From NCBI RefSeq assembly GCF_000234665.1, contig NC_018333.1:12501-76500 (forward strand): a stretch of DNA of 64,000 nucleotides. The letters run 5' to 3'. The DNA is from Leishmania mexicana MHOM/GT/2001/U1103 (taxonomy: Eukaryota > Euglenozoa > Kinetoplastea > Trypanosomatida > Trypanosomatidae). Under the pieces are notes generated by a model. It did not search any database. It was not told the DNA's origin and worked only from the letters and a program-made list of their open reading frames with translations. Both the position numbers and the translations under genes were made by a program. Below are positions 10,992 to 21,145 of the stretch, in pieces (positions within the stretch are counted from its first letter, which is position 1; each line of letters begins with the position of its first letter).

Positions 10992-11678
10992 CTAGCTACG
11001 GTAGTTCTCCAGCTGACGGTCCAACTCCTCACGAGTGATCTGAGGCTCGCGGCTGCGCTGAGATTTTTTGTTGCTGCGCTGAGGCTGGCTGTTGCGCGGC
11101 AGGTTACCCTGCTTGTTACCCCCGCGGTTGCCCTGGTTGTTATTGTTCTGACGCCCACTCTCCTGGCGGCGGCGTCCGTCACTGACGCGTTCCTCGCGCT
11201 GGCGATGCCCCTCCACCTCAGCGGGGCGGCGGTCAACACGGCCAGCGCGGGTGCCACGCATGCGCAGGCGCAGACGACGCGCCTCGCCGAAGCGTCGGCC
11301 CTCCACCCGGCGTCCATCGCCGCGCCACCCACGAACCTCTCGGAACCGCTCGCGGCGCTCCTCACGCTCAAAATCTTCAGCACGGCGGAAGCGGTCACGG
11401 ACGTTGCGGCGGAAGATGCCACGGTCGCTGAACCTGCGCGGGCGCGGCTCATCGCGGCCACCACGCACCCGCCGCACCACGGGGTTCACCTGAGTGCCAC
11501 CACGCCCAAAGCCCTCAATTCGGGTCCGGCGCTCGCTCACAACATAGCGGCGCGGTGCAGCGTAGTCATCCTCGCCACCGCGACGGCGGTCACGCGCGTC
11601 CGCCAGCGCCGAAACGCGACGGCGGTTGCGCTCGTAGAGAGCGCGAAGACGGCGGCGGTCAAAGTCGTCGCGCGGCAT
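10992..11678 (-). CDS. Arg-rich protein with UAP56-binding-like C-terminus (ALY/CHTOP-like mRNA export adaptor candidate)
   Basis: The protein is 228 aa from the ATG at 11678, and about a quarter of its residues are Arg. The N-terminal ~165 residues are dense in RR, ER and GRR pairs. Residues ~170-205 are Gln/Asn/Gly-rich with RGG-like spacing. The last 15 residues (ITREELDRQLENYRS) closely match the UBM pattern LDxQLDxY, the motif by which ALYREF and CHTOP bind the DEAD-box helicase UAP56/Sub2 at their C-terminus. No RRM is visible, so the layout is closer to CHTOP than to ALYREF. A nuclear RNA-binding role in mRNP export is inference. The alternative is a generic Arg-rich or ribosome-associated RNA-binding protein. 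The gene has an unusually long downstream non-coding stretch. Confidence 0.7.
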   Translation of the reverse strand: MPRDDFDRRRLRALYERNRRRVSALADARDRRRGGEDDYAAPRRYVVSERRTRIEGFGRGGTQVNPVVRRVRGGRDEPRPRRFSDRGIFRRNVRDRFRRAEDFEREERRERFREVRGWRGDGRRVEGRRFGEARRLRLRMRGTRAGRVDRRPAEVEGHRQREERVSDGRRRQESGRQNNNNQGNRGGNKQGNLPRNSQPQRSNKKSQRSREPQITREELDRQLENYRS

Positions 11679-12589
11679 GGTTAGCAAGTGACAAAGGGAT
11701 ACACACGGGGGCCCCGTTTCGTCGTGTGTGTGCGTGTGTGAAAGACCGTAGCACTTTGTGCTGATGCGCCCTTTTCCCGCCGTGTCGCTCTTGTGGGGAC
11801 TGCGGGAGAGTAACAAGACAAAACACAAAACGTTGGCAACGCTCACCGCACCAGCGGGATGCGAAAAACGCGGTGAAGAAGGCGGACGAAAGAAGGGTGT
11901 GGGGAGACAACGCTGGATGAGAGCTGCGCAGGTACAACAGGCGCACAGTCAGCAGACTTGTCTTAGCCAAGCAAAACGCACAGAGGGAGAGAGGAGGCGT
12001 AACTACTTTTGTCAGCGCAGTGAAGCAGGCGGGTGGGAGGGCGGTGTGAGGTGTTGAGGAGGTTGGCGGAAAGCGAGTGCAGCAACGAAGACGCAGTGAC
12101 GGAGATATGAGAGACCACGACCACAGAGAGAGAGTCGTGAAGAAGCGCCATGAGGGAGAGCCCACGCATGCATGGTGGCATACGTCGGCGCACAAAGCAA
12201 ACACGTTGCTCTCGCTCCTTCACGACACCCCTCCCCACTTCATCGTCGGTGTCGGCTGACAGAGACACATGCCACCTCTGAGTGGGGTAGGGGAAGAGCA
12301 GTGATTTTTTTTCCTTCGCCTCTATTGTGTCCTTCGCTTCTGGTTGACAGAGTGCAGGTGCACTCACCGATATCGTCGAGCGCACATTAACGAGTGGGTA
12401 AAACCAATGGTCGGGGAGGGGGCAGGAGCGTACGTGTGTGTGTGTGAGCCACGGAAACGACAAAGCAGAATAAAATCCTACGCAGGTGAGAAGAGGAGAA
12501 ATCGTGCGTTTCCTTTCGTTGTTTGCGGGGGGAGGGGGAGCTGCGTAGAAGGCGCATCCTGGCCCTGTCATTGTTACATGTGTCTGGTG
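11679..12589. other. intergenic/UTR, no gene seen
   Basis: A minus-strand frame stays open through 11963-12589 but becomes low-complexity (THTHV, APPPPAN), typical of UTR. A pyrimidine-rich run just above 11678 in the transcript would serve as acceptor region for the Arg-rich protein gene. Confidence 0.5.
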
Positions 12590-12866
12590 TGACAACGTGG
12601 CCTGCGCCCGCGCCATCGTCCTTGGCGTCTGTACCAAGTCCCCCAGGGTGTCCCCGGGTGCGGTCTGCACGGAGACGCGGGTGCGCTCGTCGAGGGAGAC
12701 CACCTCGCCATCGGGTCCCCAGACCGTGAGCGTGGGACCGTCTATCCAGACCTGAGCGCGGCGCGTGGCGTCGGGAAGTATGCAGCCAAGCAGCGCCGCT
12801 ACACTGAGCACGCGTTGGGTGTGTACTGCCTCATCCGCTCTTGATGGGGTGCGAGAGGTGTGGACA
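12590..12866 (-). pseudogene. possible frameshifted remnant of a small protein gene
   Basis: Between about 12811 and 12600 the minus strand encodes a stretch with coding-like character (VWIDGPTLTVWGPDGEVVSL, then an acidic and Thr/Val-rich segment), but no ATG precedes it in frame. A second frame opens with an ATG at ~12866 (MSTPLAPHQERMRQYTPNAC) and stops after 22 codons where the first frame takes over, so one indel would join them. Downstream the frame drifts into low-complexity sequence. I do not recognise the family. It could be a decayed gene or chance. Confidence 0.3.
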
Positions 12867-13579
12867 TTGTCCCCTATGTGTGTGTGTGTGCGAGTGCTCG
12901 CGGCCAGGGTACTTCGTGTGGGGTGTAGGCGAGGGGTCCACAGGCGATTCGCCTAGGCAGGAAAGCATGCCTTGCGGCTGCCAAGGGGGACAGAAGCAGA
13001 GAGGGAGGTGAGGGCGATCGCAAGGCGTTACGGATTCCATCGATGAGGCGCTTGAAGGCCGCTGCCGTTCGTTTTGGCTTCCACGACTTCTCTCGTCGTC
13101 ACAACGGTTGGGGAGTTCACCGCTCAGGCTAACAAAGAAACGAGGTGAAAACATTACTTTAAAAACTCCTGGCATGCATCTACGAATATAAAATACCGTC
13201 TATGAGCGGGTGCGCGTGCGGGTGTGCGGAGAGGGGCGCAACGGGTGTGAGGGGAGGGGAAGGGAGGGTCTCTGTGAGGTAGCACATGAGAAAAATGCCA
13301 GCTCTGCTATCCCAAGAAAGAAAAGCTAAAAAAGGGATTCGTACTCCGAAGCATCAGCATCACATCCCTTTTCGACCTCCTCATGTCTGTATTTGAAGAG
13401 AGCCCGTATCAGCCGCGGTGCCGGTGGAGTTAGAGCCACAAGAGTTGTTTGAAAGAGGGCGTGAGAGGGTTTTCGAGGAAGATAGGCAAGCACCAGGCGA
13501 GCGCCGCCCACGCACGCGCACCGCAGGAGACTCCGTGCAGTTCACTGCCTTTCTCCGATAAGGTGCTTTCGGGGACGGA
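12867..13579. other. intergenic, no gene seen
   Basis: Short (TG)n runs lie near 12876-12890. The open frames are His/Thr- or Pro-rich low complexity. Nothing is assignable. Confidence 0.5.
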
Positions 13580-13813
13580 TTACTCAAAATGGTGAGTACC
13601 ACGATCACCCGAAACCTTGTCAGCCCGCTCTGCATCTCTGCATTCGCCTACCCTCCCGCTCCCTCGCGCTGTCTTGGTCACGCTGGCCGTCCCAGCACCT
13701 CCCCCTCTTGCGCGGCTCGACGTGTGTGGAAGCTCTGGTTTCATTAGTGAACGCTGCCGCGCCATCTTCTCCCTCCTCAGCTTATTGAGGTACAATGCGG
13801 AGGGGTTGGTCAT
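13580..13813 (-). other. overlapping ORF, possible continuation of the 13782-14180 gene in another frame
   Basis: This ORF of 77 aa begins with an ATG inside the end of the upstream ORF. Its first ~30 residues are basic and helix-like, then it turns into Gly/Arg/Ala-rich sequence of lower quality. It may be the original C-terminus of that gene displaced by an indel, a separate overlapping small ORF, or chance. Confidence 0.25.
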
Positions 13814-14180
13814 CTAGTTTCCTGAAGAAGTCATTCAGTTCCCGCTGCCACTGATTCACCTCCGCCTCACTTGGGACCGCTGCGCATGTGCGTCGACGAG
13901 TGAAGGAGCAACTGTGACTGCTGATGTCTAAGACGAAGACGCTGTCCTCGGACAGGCCGCCGTCGGTGCCGATGGTGGTGCAGACGGACGGTGAGCGGGA
14001 GTTCTGCACTGGTGCCACAAACGGGTTCGATGGGATCAGCGAGGCCAGCCCGTTCGTGCTACGTGGCGGAGTGGCTAAGAGGTGGTCTATCGGAGCTGCG
14101 TGCATTTCGTGCGCACTCGTCCCAGCCTCATCCTCCCGCGACCGCTTCACGCAGCCTGACCGCAACACACGTTGGCGCAT
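13782..14180 (-). CDS. small hypothetical protein (possibly frameshifted at its 3' end)
   Basis: The ORF is 132 aa from the ATG at 14180. A pyrimidine tract (TCTTTCTCCCTGTATATCTT on the minus strand) with a following CTGAG lies about 70-110 nt upstream, as expected for a trans-spliced gene. The N-terminal third is polar and basic (KRSREDEAG). The C-terminal ~30 residues (VNQWQRELNDFFRKLDD) look like a true amphipathic helix. The ORF ends at 13782, but a second frame starting at 13813 continues with helix-like sequence (ALYLNKLRREKMARQRSLMK) to 13580. The two overlap by 32 nt, so a frameshift may have truncated a longer protein of ~200 aa. No family is recognised. Confidence 0.4.
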   Translation of the reverse strand: MRQRVLRSGCVKRSREDEAGTSAHEMHAAPIDHLLATPPRSTNGLASLIPSNPFVAPVQNSRSPSVCTTIGTDGGLSEDSVFVLDISSHSCSFTRRRTCAAVPSEAEVNQWQRELNDFFRKLDDQPLRIVPQ

Positions 14181-15473
14181 GGTTACTGACTACTCTCTGC
14201 CAAACACCGGTGTGTGCTTTCGAATGCACAAAGTTACAGAGTGCTACGCCGCCGACTCTCAGAGTGGCGGAGAAGATATACAGGGAGAAAGACGATGAGA
14301 AGAGAAACACTCCACTTCCGATGCCTCGTTTGCCTTCTTTTTCTTGTGTATGGGGGAGGGGGGACTCCGTTCTCTCAGCCGCAGCAACCGAAACAGCGGC
14401 AGGAAAGGCGAGGCAGAGACAGATGGCAAGAAGAAATGTGTGAAAATATCAAAATCTGGGAAAGAAGATGTGCGTGTTCATGTACATCTATATGTGTGCG
14501 TGTATGTGTGCGTATATTTATGTGTGTGTATGTATGGGTGCACCTGTGCGGGAAGCTCTAAGAAATCTCAGATTCGGGCAAAGGTTGATGAGGGGCAAGT
14601 GTTGGCGCGTGTGTCTATGTGGATAGATACCTATCGGTATATACTGCACGTACACATGTACAGAGATATGTGCGTATGTGCGTAGGGGTGTTTATCTATT
14701 GAACTCGGTGTGTGTGTGTGTGTGTGCACGCAGCACAGTAAGCACATGAGGGGTTTTGAGCCAGAGAACGAAGCAGATGAAGTGAATGCACCACTCATTC
14801 GTGGGTGCGCGTGCGCACGCATGTTGATGAGGCCTTTTCGTTTTGCGAGAGCGCCACTGAGTCTGGCACGAAGCAGGCACAAGAAAAGATGCGCCGCGCC
14901 TGTGCCCTCCCCCTCCCACGTGCCACGTCCAGTGACGGTCGATTGGAAATGGGGGCGGAGGCAAAGGAGAGGCATACACAGCCCCATGACGAGAACCGTT
15001 CATGTGGACCGTCACTGTCGGAGCTTGCTTCTCCCTCTGACATTATGATGGCCGTCGCCGCTCGCCAAGAAGCTCAGAGCACACGGCACACACGTTGCAC
15101 GGCGGGGCATCGCTTGTTGTCGTGCACGATGGGTGTGCCATGTGTGGGTGTGTGTGGGTGTCTGCAGTAGACACGTGCACACCAACAAGCACGCAGGGGG
15201 GGGGGCGAAGAAAAGAGGACGATGGCGGTTCCACAAAAGGAGGAGACGCGCAACAAAGAAAGAGCGGAAGGCGAGGGCACGTAAAACAGACCTTGGGCCA
15301 CCGTGCACACCACCGCGGCATCTACATCCACGCCACCGGTCAATGTAGCAGTGCTGGCGTAATGCTGTCACCGATCCCATCCCCTCCTGCGGCGAAGTGA
15401 ACGTACTTTACATCTAAAAGAGAGCAGCACCCACATACACGCAGAAACGCCCAGACACACGGCTATGCGGTGC
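14181..15473. other. intergenic/UTR with TG-rich tracts, no gene seen
   Basis: TG- and TA-rich sequence lies at 14480-14670 (repeated TATGTGTG units), (TG)n at 14709-14726 and a G10 tract at 15196-15205. This fits the 3'UTR of the large STAND-protein gene plus upstream signals of the small ORF. Confidence 0.55.
14709..14726. repeat. (TG)n microsatellite
   Basis: A perfect GT/TG run in the 3' flank of the STAND-protein gene. Confidence 0.75.
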
Positions 15474-18400
15474 CTATCGTCCTGAAGACCTGCAACTCTT
15501 CTCTCTAACGCCGGTGTGCAGCAGCGAGTTCAGTATCACCTTGCCGTGGCCGTGGCCGGTGAGGAGCACAGGGGCATCCTTGATGGTACACACGCACACG
15601 CGCTGGCAATCGAGGAAGGGAACGCGGTGGCCGACGTCGTCGCGCAGCGTGTCCAGCAGCAGCAGTTCGCCCATGGACCGGACCAGGATGAGGTAATTCT
15701 TGTACACGGACAGTTGCAGGATGGTGCTTGCTTGCAGAAGCGGCACAGCAGCGTGCAGCTTCAGGTTCGTGACGACGACGACGGCGTGCTTCACAGAGGC
15801 GATGTTGTCCACATGCAAACGCACGACGGCCCCCTCGGCGTCTACGCAGAAAAGCATCCCCGATCCATTGCCGGCGGCAGCTACTAGCGGGCAGGGGTGC
15901 GTGTAGGATGTGCGCTCCGCCTTGCGCGAGAGGCTCCAGAGCCGCACACACGCGTCCTTTTCACCAACCGTAAAGGCGAAGCTGCCAAAGAAGCTCACGT
16001 CGATGATCCGACCGGCGTGACCCAGCAGCTGGCACAGCGTGGTCTCGCCCCCTTCCACCTCGTAGATGAGCGTGCGACTGTGGTGGCGCTGATGAACCGT
16101 GACGCCGACGCAGAGCTCGTCAGGGGACACGTAGAGGGCGTAGTCCGCGTCTGGAAGCGCGGTCTTGGGGAGCGCGCGCTTGTCGAGCTGGCTCTCCCCT
16201 CCCAGGTAGTAGAACCCGAGGTGGTTCGCCTCCTGCGGCATAAAAACTACCATATCAGGCCCCACCGCCACCGCGTTCCGCACGCGCCCGACGGTGTGCT
16301 CGATCGGTGCCCCGGTGATGAGTGAGTAGAGCCCCAGGTAGTGCCCTGCATCCACCGTCACAAGCAGGGTCCCTGCGCGGTTCGTCGAGACGCTCCGCAC
16401 CGACTGTGTCGATACCTTGGCGTTGCGCAGAATGTTGGTGGTGCGCTGGCCCTCCTTGACCTGGTCGATAGAGGAGAGTCCTCGCTCCAACGACCACGAA
16501 TGCACGTCGCCGGTGGTGGTGGTCGCAAACACGTTGGAATCGTGCACTGCCACGTGCCGTATGAGGCCCACGGGGGCCGACTCGGCCCCGATGAGGCTTC
16601 CCTTATCTGCATCCCACAGGACAATGTAAGGCCCAGAGCGCGCCACCACCTTCGCAGAGTCGTCTGTGAACGTGGCGTACTCGATATCCGAGTCCTCACT
16701 CAAGGGGCTGCGCAGGGTGCTGCATGAGGCTCCGGTCAGAGTGCGCCATACCTGCAGAATGGTGCCCTGCTGAGTCGCATAGTGGGCGCCAGTGGCACTC
16801 ATGCGCAGCTGCACGAGCGGATCGGGCCCAAGGCCGATGCGGTGCAGCAGCTCACCAGCGGAGGTCCACACGTGCAGGTACGTGCCAGCGTACGACACCA
16901 AAACGCGTCCGTCACGGTTACAGCTAACGGTGGTGACAGGGCTGTCGTGGGGGAAGGTGACGCATTCCTTCATTTCTACATCGTAGAGGCACAGGCAGCA
17001 GCGACTGAGCAGCAGTAGACGGTTTCCGCAGAAAAAACCACGCTGGCGAACCCCTTCCTCCATGTCTGGCAGCTCCCGCACAATGCGCTTCTTCAGCACA
17101 TCAATGAGGCACAACTGGTTTGTGTCTGTACTGGTGGCCACGAGCAGCGAGCCGAACGTGTCGAGATCCGACGCCCGCGCCTCGATGCTTACCTCGGCGA
17201 AGAGGAAGTTCAGGTTGCTTTCGTAGTCCCAGATGAGCATCTGCGTCGCGCTCGCCACCAGCACGCGTGTGCCGGCTGCGAGAAGCACACCCGTGATGCG
17301 CTTCTGCCGCTCAAAAGGCATGTGCAGCTCGGCGATGGGCTTGCCGAGGTCTGAGGTGAACACAAACACGGACTCGCTAGTGGCTGCTACCACGCAGCCA
17401 CCTCTGCAGTGGCACCACGAGCACGCCTCACTCACATGCGCCGACATCACGGCAGTGTTCTCCTGGCCGTCGTTAAGGGGTCGCAGAAACAACTGTGGTG
17501 TGATGCATTTCGTCGCGGCCTCTGCGGAAGCATACGGCGAAAAGGAGCGGCGCAGGAGCGCCGTCTGGTAGAGGTCGGAGGAGTAGTTCGCCACCTCGCG
17601 CAGGCAGCACACGAGAGGGCCCTCGGCCATCACTTGCGGCACAGGCGGGCCACCAAGGGTGGCCACCTCACGCAGCAGCGCCAGCGCCTGCAAGAGACGC
17701 AGAAACGCATCCAGCACGTGCAGCTGGTGCACCGGCCCGCGCCGCAATATGGCGTCCACGAGCACCGGGTTGCGCAGGAGTTGCACTGCCTGCCGCATGT
17801 TGCCGTTTTCGATCATCAACGGCGCCAGGTGCCAAAACGCATGCGGCACCTCCGCGCTGTAGGTGATGACGAGTCTGTACAGGTGGGACTCGAGCAACAC
17901 ACTGAGTCGCGGCACGTGCTCGCGGCAGATATCCAAAAAGAGCGTCTTGAGGATCGGATGAGCGACGTGGGCGGTGGCATCTTTGTACCACAAGAAGAGG
18001 CCCATATCCGACAACATCAGCAAGGCAGAGAGGGCGGTGTGGCGGGGGCACGAGCCCAGTTCCTCGCAGATGTACGCCAGCTCCGAGGCCGGCAAAGGGG
18101 CCAGAGCAACAAGTGCGAGCAGCGTCTCCACAGTGATCTGCGGATGCAGCATCGTGGCCTTGTCGTGCAGCGACTGCACCAGCTCCGCGACTGTCGGTGG
18201 CAGCGCGCCCTCGATCAGCTGGCGCGTCTCGTACTCAGATTCGACGTGGCTCCCAGCGTTCAAGAGGTGTTGCATATACGACGAGGCCAGGCGCGGGTAT
18301 AGCACCGTCAGAGCCTCTTCCTTCTGCAGGTAGCTCCTCTCTGACATGCCAAGGGCCCCGCGTGACTTGAGCTCAGACATGTCCATTCCGGGCAGCACCA

Positions 18401-20171
18401 CGTTTTTCTCCTTCAGGTATGTCTTGAAGAGCTGCAGCGAGTTTATGTCCGCCATGGGCGGGCACAAGCACTCGAAGGGCTGCGGCATGCGCTTACGCAG
18501 CAGCGGGAGCACCGGGCTCTCGGTGTCGAGAGACACCACGATACGGACTGCCTGAGGCAGGATATGCGGCAGCCAGGCTGCCAATATGCTGCAGTGGCAC
18601 CCACATGTGTCGAGCAGGTCGATCCGGCCCAGCAACAGGGCTATCGTCGGTCCGGCGTAGGTGCGGATCGCATCCCGCACCGTCTCCGCCAGTGCATCAA
18701 CGCTGGTGAACCAAAGGGTGCTCCCGGGGGCGAAGAGGTGAAGAAGGCGGTACAAAAGCACGGCAACGCTGCAGTGATCAACGTCCACGACATAGCACAC
18801 CACGCGCGCCGGCACCTCGCCGCCCACGCTGGGCCGCCCCTCCCACAGCAGACTTGCCACGTTGCACAGGATGCTGCTCTTGCCAATGCAGCCGGCGCCG
18901 TAGAGAATGAATGGGGAGCTACTGTCCCGGTAGGGGCCAGAGGCGTACTCCAGCACGAGCGCCGTCTTTTGGGGGTGAAAGCGGCCAGACGGCACAAAGT
19001 CGCGCACCATATCGATCTCGTCGGCGTTGATGTAGAAGAGCTTCGACTCTTCGAGGCCTTGCACCTCGTCCGCGTGCACGACGGCTGACGTGATAGCGTC
19101 CACCGCGGGTTCCCGGAACGTTATCTGAAGGGAGGTAAAGAGGTCGCTCTGCCAGCGCACCACTCGGTTTTTCGGTGTCAGCACCACCGCCGGTGCGGTC
19201 ACCGTCGCTGCGAGGGACTCGTAACACGCGGCTCCGGCGAAGCCCGCGCTGCGCAGCCACTGGCTCGCCGGAACCACGTCGCTGACGCTGCCCGGCATCT
19301 CCCACGAGATTGGCGTGTAGCAGAAGAAGGAGCGCGACGCGCGGTAGATGCGGGGCCGCAGTTCTCCCATCTTGTCACGCAGTGAGGATTGGGACGGTGG
19401 CTTCTGACGCAGCACCTGTCCCAGCACAGATAGCTGTGGCTTCGAGAGCGGCTTGGCACCGAGGAGGGCAACGCACCACGTCAGTTGATGGTTGAAAGCA
19501 TCCTGGCACCGCGCCAGCTTGGACTCGACCTGCTCCGCCGAGTCCCCTTTGCTGAGGGTGAGGGCCGCCACACGAACTCGCACTGCGGCCATGTACTTGT
19601 TCACCACAGGCAGGCACTTCTCGCAGTATTCAAGCACCGCCTCGCAGGCGCCAAGAGTTAAGAGAAAGATGGTGTGCCAGGAGTGAGGGCTGCGCGGTAT
19701 GCCATATGGCTTGTAGCCGTGCAGCTCCATATCCTCGTTGGCCCGCAGCGTCGTCTGCAGCCGTGTGACCCACTCGTCCGCCACCCCGCAGCCCTCCAGG
19801 ACGAGGTGAGTGAAGCGCGTGTTTTGCCGGGCCGCCGCCCACACTCGGCGAATGGCCGGTGTGGAAAGGAGGTTGCCGGCGACGTCGACACTGCGCAGAC
19901 TCGGGTGGGCGTCGGCGATAATGTTTGCTAGGAGACTCATGCATGCCTCATCAACGCTGTTCTGTGGCAGGCGCACCTCTTCTATGCACTGATGCTGCCG
20001 CACAAGCGAGAGAACGGCGAGCACGCCAAGGCGACCGAGGAAGGTGTGTGAGGCATCGATCAGTCGCATGGGGAGGAGATCCGACGCCATCAGCTGAGCC
20101 TCAATGTCACTGTTTGGCCTCACGCCGTACCGTTGACAGCACTCCATGTAGAGGTCGTGCGCGGCGTTCAT
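15474..20171 (-). CDS. LRR - STAND/NACHT-like NTPase - WD40 protein
   Basis: The protein is 1565 aa, starting at the ATG at 20171 (begins MNAAHDLYME). An AG after CTTCTTGCGCCCCTCCTTCC lies just upstream and rules out the longer frame to 20288. Residues ~25-150 contain degenerate RNI-type leucine-rich repeats. Residues ~423-433 hold a Walker A loop (LYGAGCIGKSS) and ~511-521 a Walker B-like strand (ALLLGRIDLLD). A helical stretch follows to ~880 (winged-helix/ARM-like region of STAND proteins). Residues ~900-1550 are a long run of WD40 repeats. NTPase plus WD40 resembles NWD1, TEP1 and APAF1-type STAND ATPases, signal-gated oligomerisation platforms. The role in trypanosomatids is unknown; a flagellar or scaffolding function is possible. 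No signal peptide or membrane segment is seen. Confidence 0.85.
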   Translation of the reverse strand: MNAAHDLYMECCQRYGVRPNSDIEAQLMASDLLPMRLIDASHTFLGRLGVLAVLSLVRQHQCIEEVRLPQNSVDEACMSLLANIIADAHPSLRSVDVAGNLLSTPAIRRVWAAARQNTRFTHLVLEGCGVADEWVTRLQTTLRANEDMELHGYKPYGIPRSPHSWHTIFLLTLGACEAVLEYCEKCLPVVNKYMAAVRVRVAALTLSKGDSAEQVESKLARCQDAFNHQLTWCVALLGAKPLSKPQLSVLGQVLRQKPPSQSSLRDKMGELRPRIYRASRSFFCYTPISWEMPGSVSDVVPASQWLRSAGFAGAACYESLAATVTAPAVVLTPKNRVVRWQSDLFTSLQITFREPAVDAITSAVVHADEVQGLEESKLFYINADEIDMVRDFVPSGRFHPQKTALVLEYASGPYRDSSSPFILYGAGCIGKSSILCNVASLLWEGRPSVGGEVPARVVCYVVDVDHCSVAVLLYRLLHLFAPGSTLWFTSVDALAETVRDAIRTYAGPTIALLLGRIDLLDTCGCHCSILAAWLPHILPQAVRIVVSLDTESPVLPLLRKRMPQPFECLCPPMADINSLQLFKTYLKEKNVVLPGMDMSELKSRGALGMSERSYLQKEEALTVLYPRLASSYMQHLLNAGSHVESEYETRQLIEGALPPTVAELVQSLHDKATMLHPQITVETLLALVALAPLPASELAYICEELGSCPRHTALSALLMLSDMGLFLWYKDATAHVAHPILKTLFLDICREHVPRLSVLLESHLYRLVITYSAEVPHAFWHLAPLMIENGNMRQAVQLLRNPVLVDAILRRGPVHQLHVLDAFLRLLQALALLREVATLGGPPVPQVMAEGPLVCCLREVANYSSDLYQTALLRRSFSPYASAEAATKCITPQLFLRPLNDGQENTAVMSAHVSEACSWCHCRGGCVVAATSESVFVFTSDLGKPIAELHMPFERQKRITGVLLAAGTRVLVASATQMLIWDYESNLNFLFAEVSIEARASDLDTFGSLLVATSTDTNQLCLIDVLKKRIVRELPDMEEGVRQRGFFCGNRLLLLSRCCLCLYDVEMKECVTFPHDSPVTTVSCNRDGRVLVSYAGTYLHVWTSAGELLHRIGLGPDPLVQLRMSATGAHYATQQGTILQVWRTLTGASCSTLRSPLSEDSDIEYATFTDDSAKVVARSGPYIVLWDADKGSLIGAESAPVGLIRHVAVHDSNVFATTTTGDVHSWSLERGLSSIDQVKEGQRTTNILRNAKVSTQSVRSVSTNRAGTLLVTVDAGHYLGLYSLITGAPIEHTVGRVRNAVAVGPDMVVFMPQEANHLGFYYLGGESQLDKRALPKTALPDADYALYVSPDELCVGVTVHQRHHSRTLIYEVEGGETTLCQLLGHAGRIIDVSFFGSFAFTVGEKDACVRLWSLSRKAERTSYTHPCPLVAAAGNGSGMLFCVDAEGAVVRLHVDNIASVKHAVVVVTNLKLHAAVPLLQASTILQLSVYKNYLILVRSMGELLLLDTLRDDVGHRVPFLDCQRVCVCTIKDAPVLLTGHGHGKVILNSLLHTGVREKSCRSSGR

Positions 20172-21145
20172 GATGCCGAAGAGGAGAACTGTCGAAGATG
20201 CAGTCGGGGAAGGAGGGGCGCAAGAAGCGCTGCCGACTCGTCGCACAAGACCAGGCGCCTCCCCGACCAGAAAGACGAATAAGCGCAAAGCGCGCGAAGG
20301 GGAAGCTTGGCGTGGCGACGACGCGGAGCAGGAGGTGATGCACCGGGACCTCGTGACGTTGACTGTGCGGACTGGCTACTAGGCGTGCGGATAAGCGAAG
20401 CGTGTGGGCGTGCAGCACAAGGGAAATGAGAGAGAGGGTACCGCTGATGCGGCGTAGTGCATCAGCGCCAGCCGTTAGTCCTCTCCCGTTTCCTTCTCGT
20501 TTTCTAGTGTCTCTGACTCCATGTGAAGGGCAAGACGTGCACACGTGTGCGAGAGAGGGGGAGAGACAGAGAGGTCATTCAGTGGAAGCCGTGGGCAGGC
20601 AGGCTGTGTCATTGAGGAGCCAGTGCGCACATCATTGAACTGCCCGCGTGGCGCGAGAAGGAAAAGCAACTACTGGGCGGCGCACACAGAAGCAAAAGGA
20701 TACACGCCCAAAGCCGTGCACGCTGGCGGCGAGGAGACTACGGCAGCGCAGTCGTCCTCATCTCCCGTGAAGCCAGTTGGCACTAGTGCAACTTGCTGTA
20801 GCCTATAAAGGTGATCGAGTCTACTGAGAGAACGCTTCGAAATTCGGCGGGACACGGTCATGTCAGCTCAGCCGCTTGCGTCTGCGACGACCACAAAGAA
20901 AAACTAAACCCGCTTCGGTTCTTCAGCGAGTGCGTAGGCGACGCTGAGTTAACGCCAGAACAGCAGAGGAGTGTCGCGCCGTCGCTGCACCCATCCAGAG
21001 TGCGAAGGGAGAACGCCTTTGGGAAACGATCCGCGTAAGTGCCTTGCGGGTGCGCTGAGAGATCAGTAAACCCATATCTGCGAGTTTCAGCGAAACCATC
21101 GCTAGCATCCGCCATGCGTGGCGGCCCAAACTCCGCTGCGGCGCT
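20172..21145. other. intergenic/UTR, no gene seen
   Basis: No coding-like frame is seen. Pyrimidine-rich transcript sequence just above 20190 is the likely trans-splice region for the STAND-protein gene. The rest is probably 3'UTR of the LRR gene at 21146. Confidence 0.55.

Noticed and set aside
11963..12589. Continuation of the 12.6-kb fragment frame
   Set aside because: The frame stays open but composition changes to low complexity after ~12590, so not counted as coding.
15897..19088. Long plus-strand frames inside the STAND gene
   Set aside because: Mirror frames of a GC-rich minus-strand coding region; His/Arg/Ala-rich with no domains.
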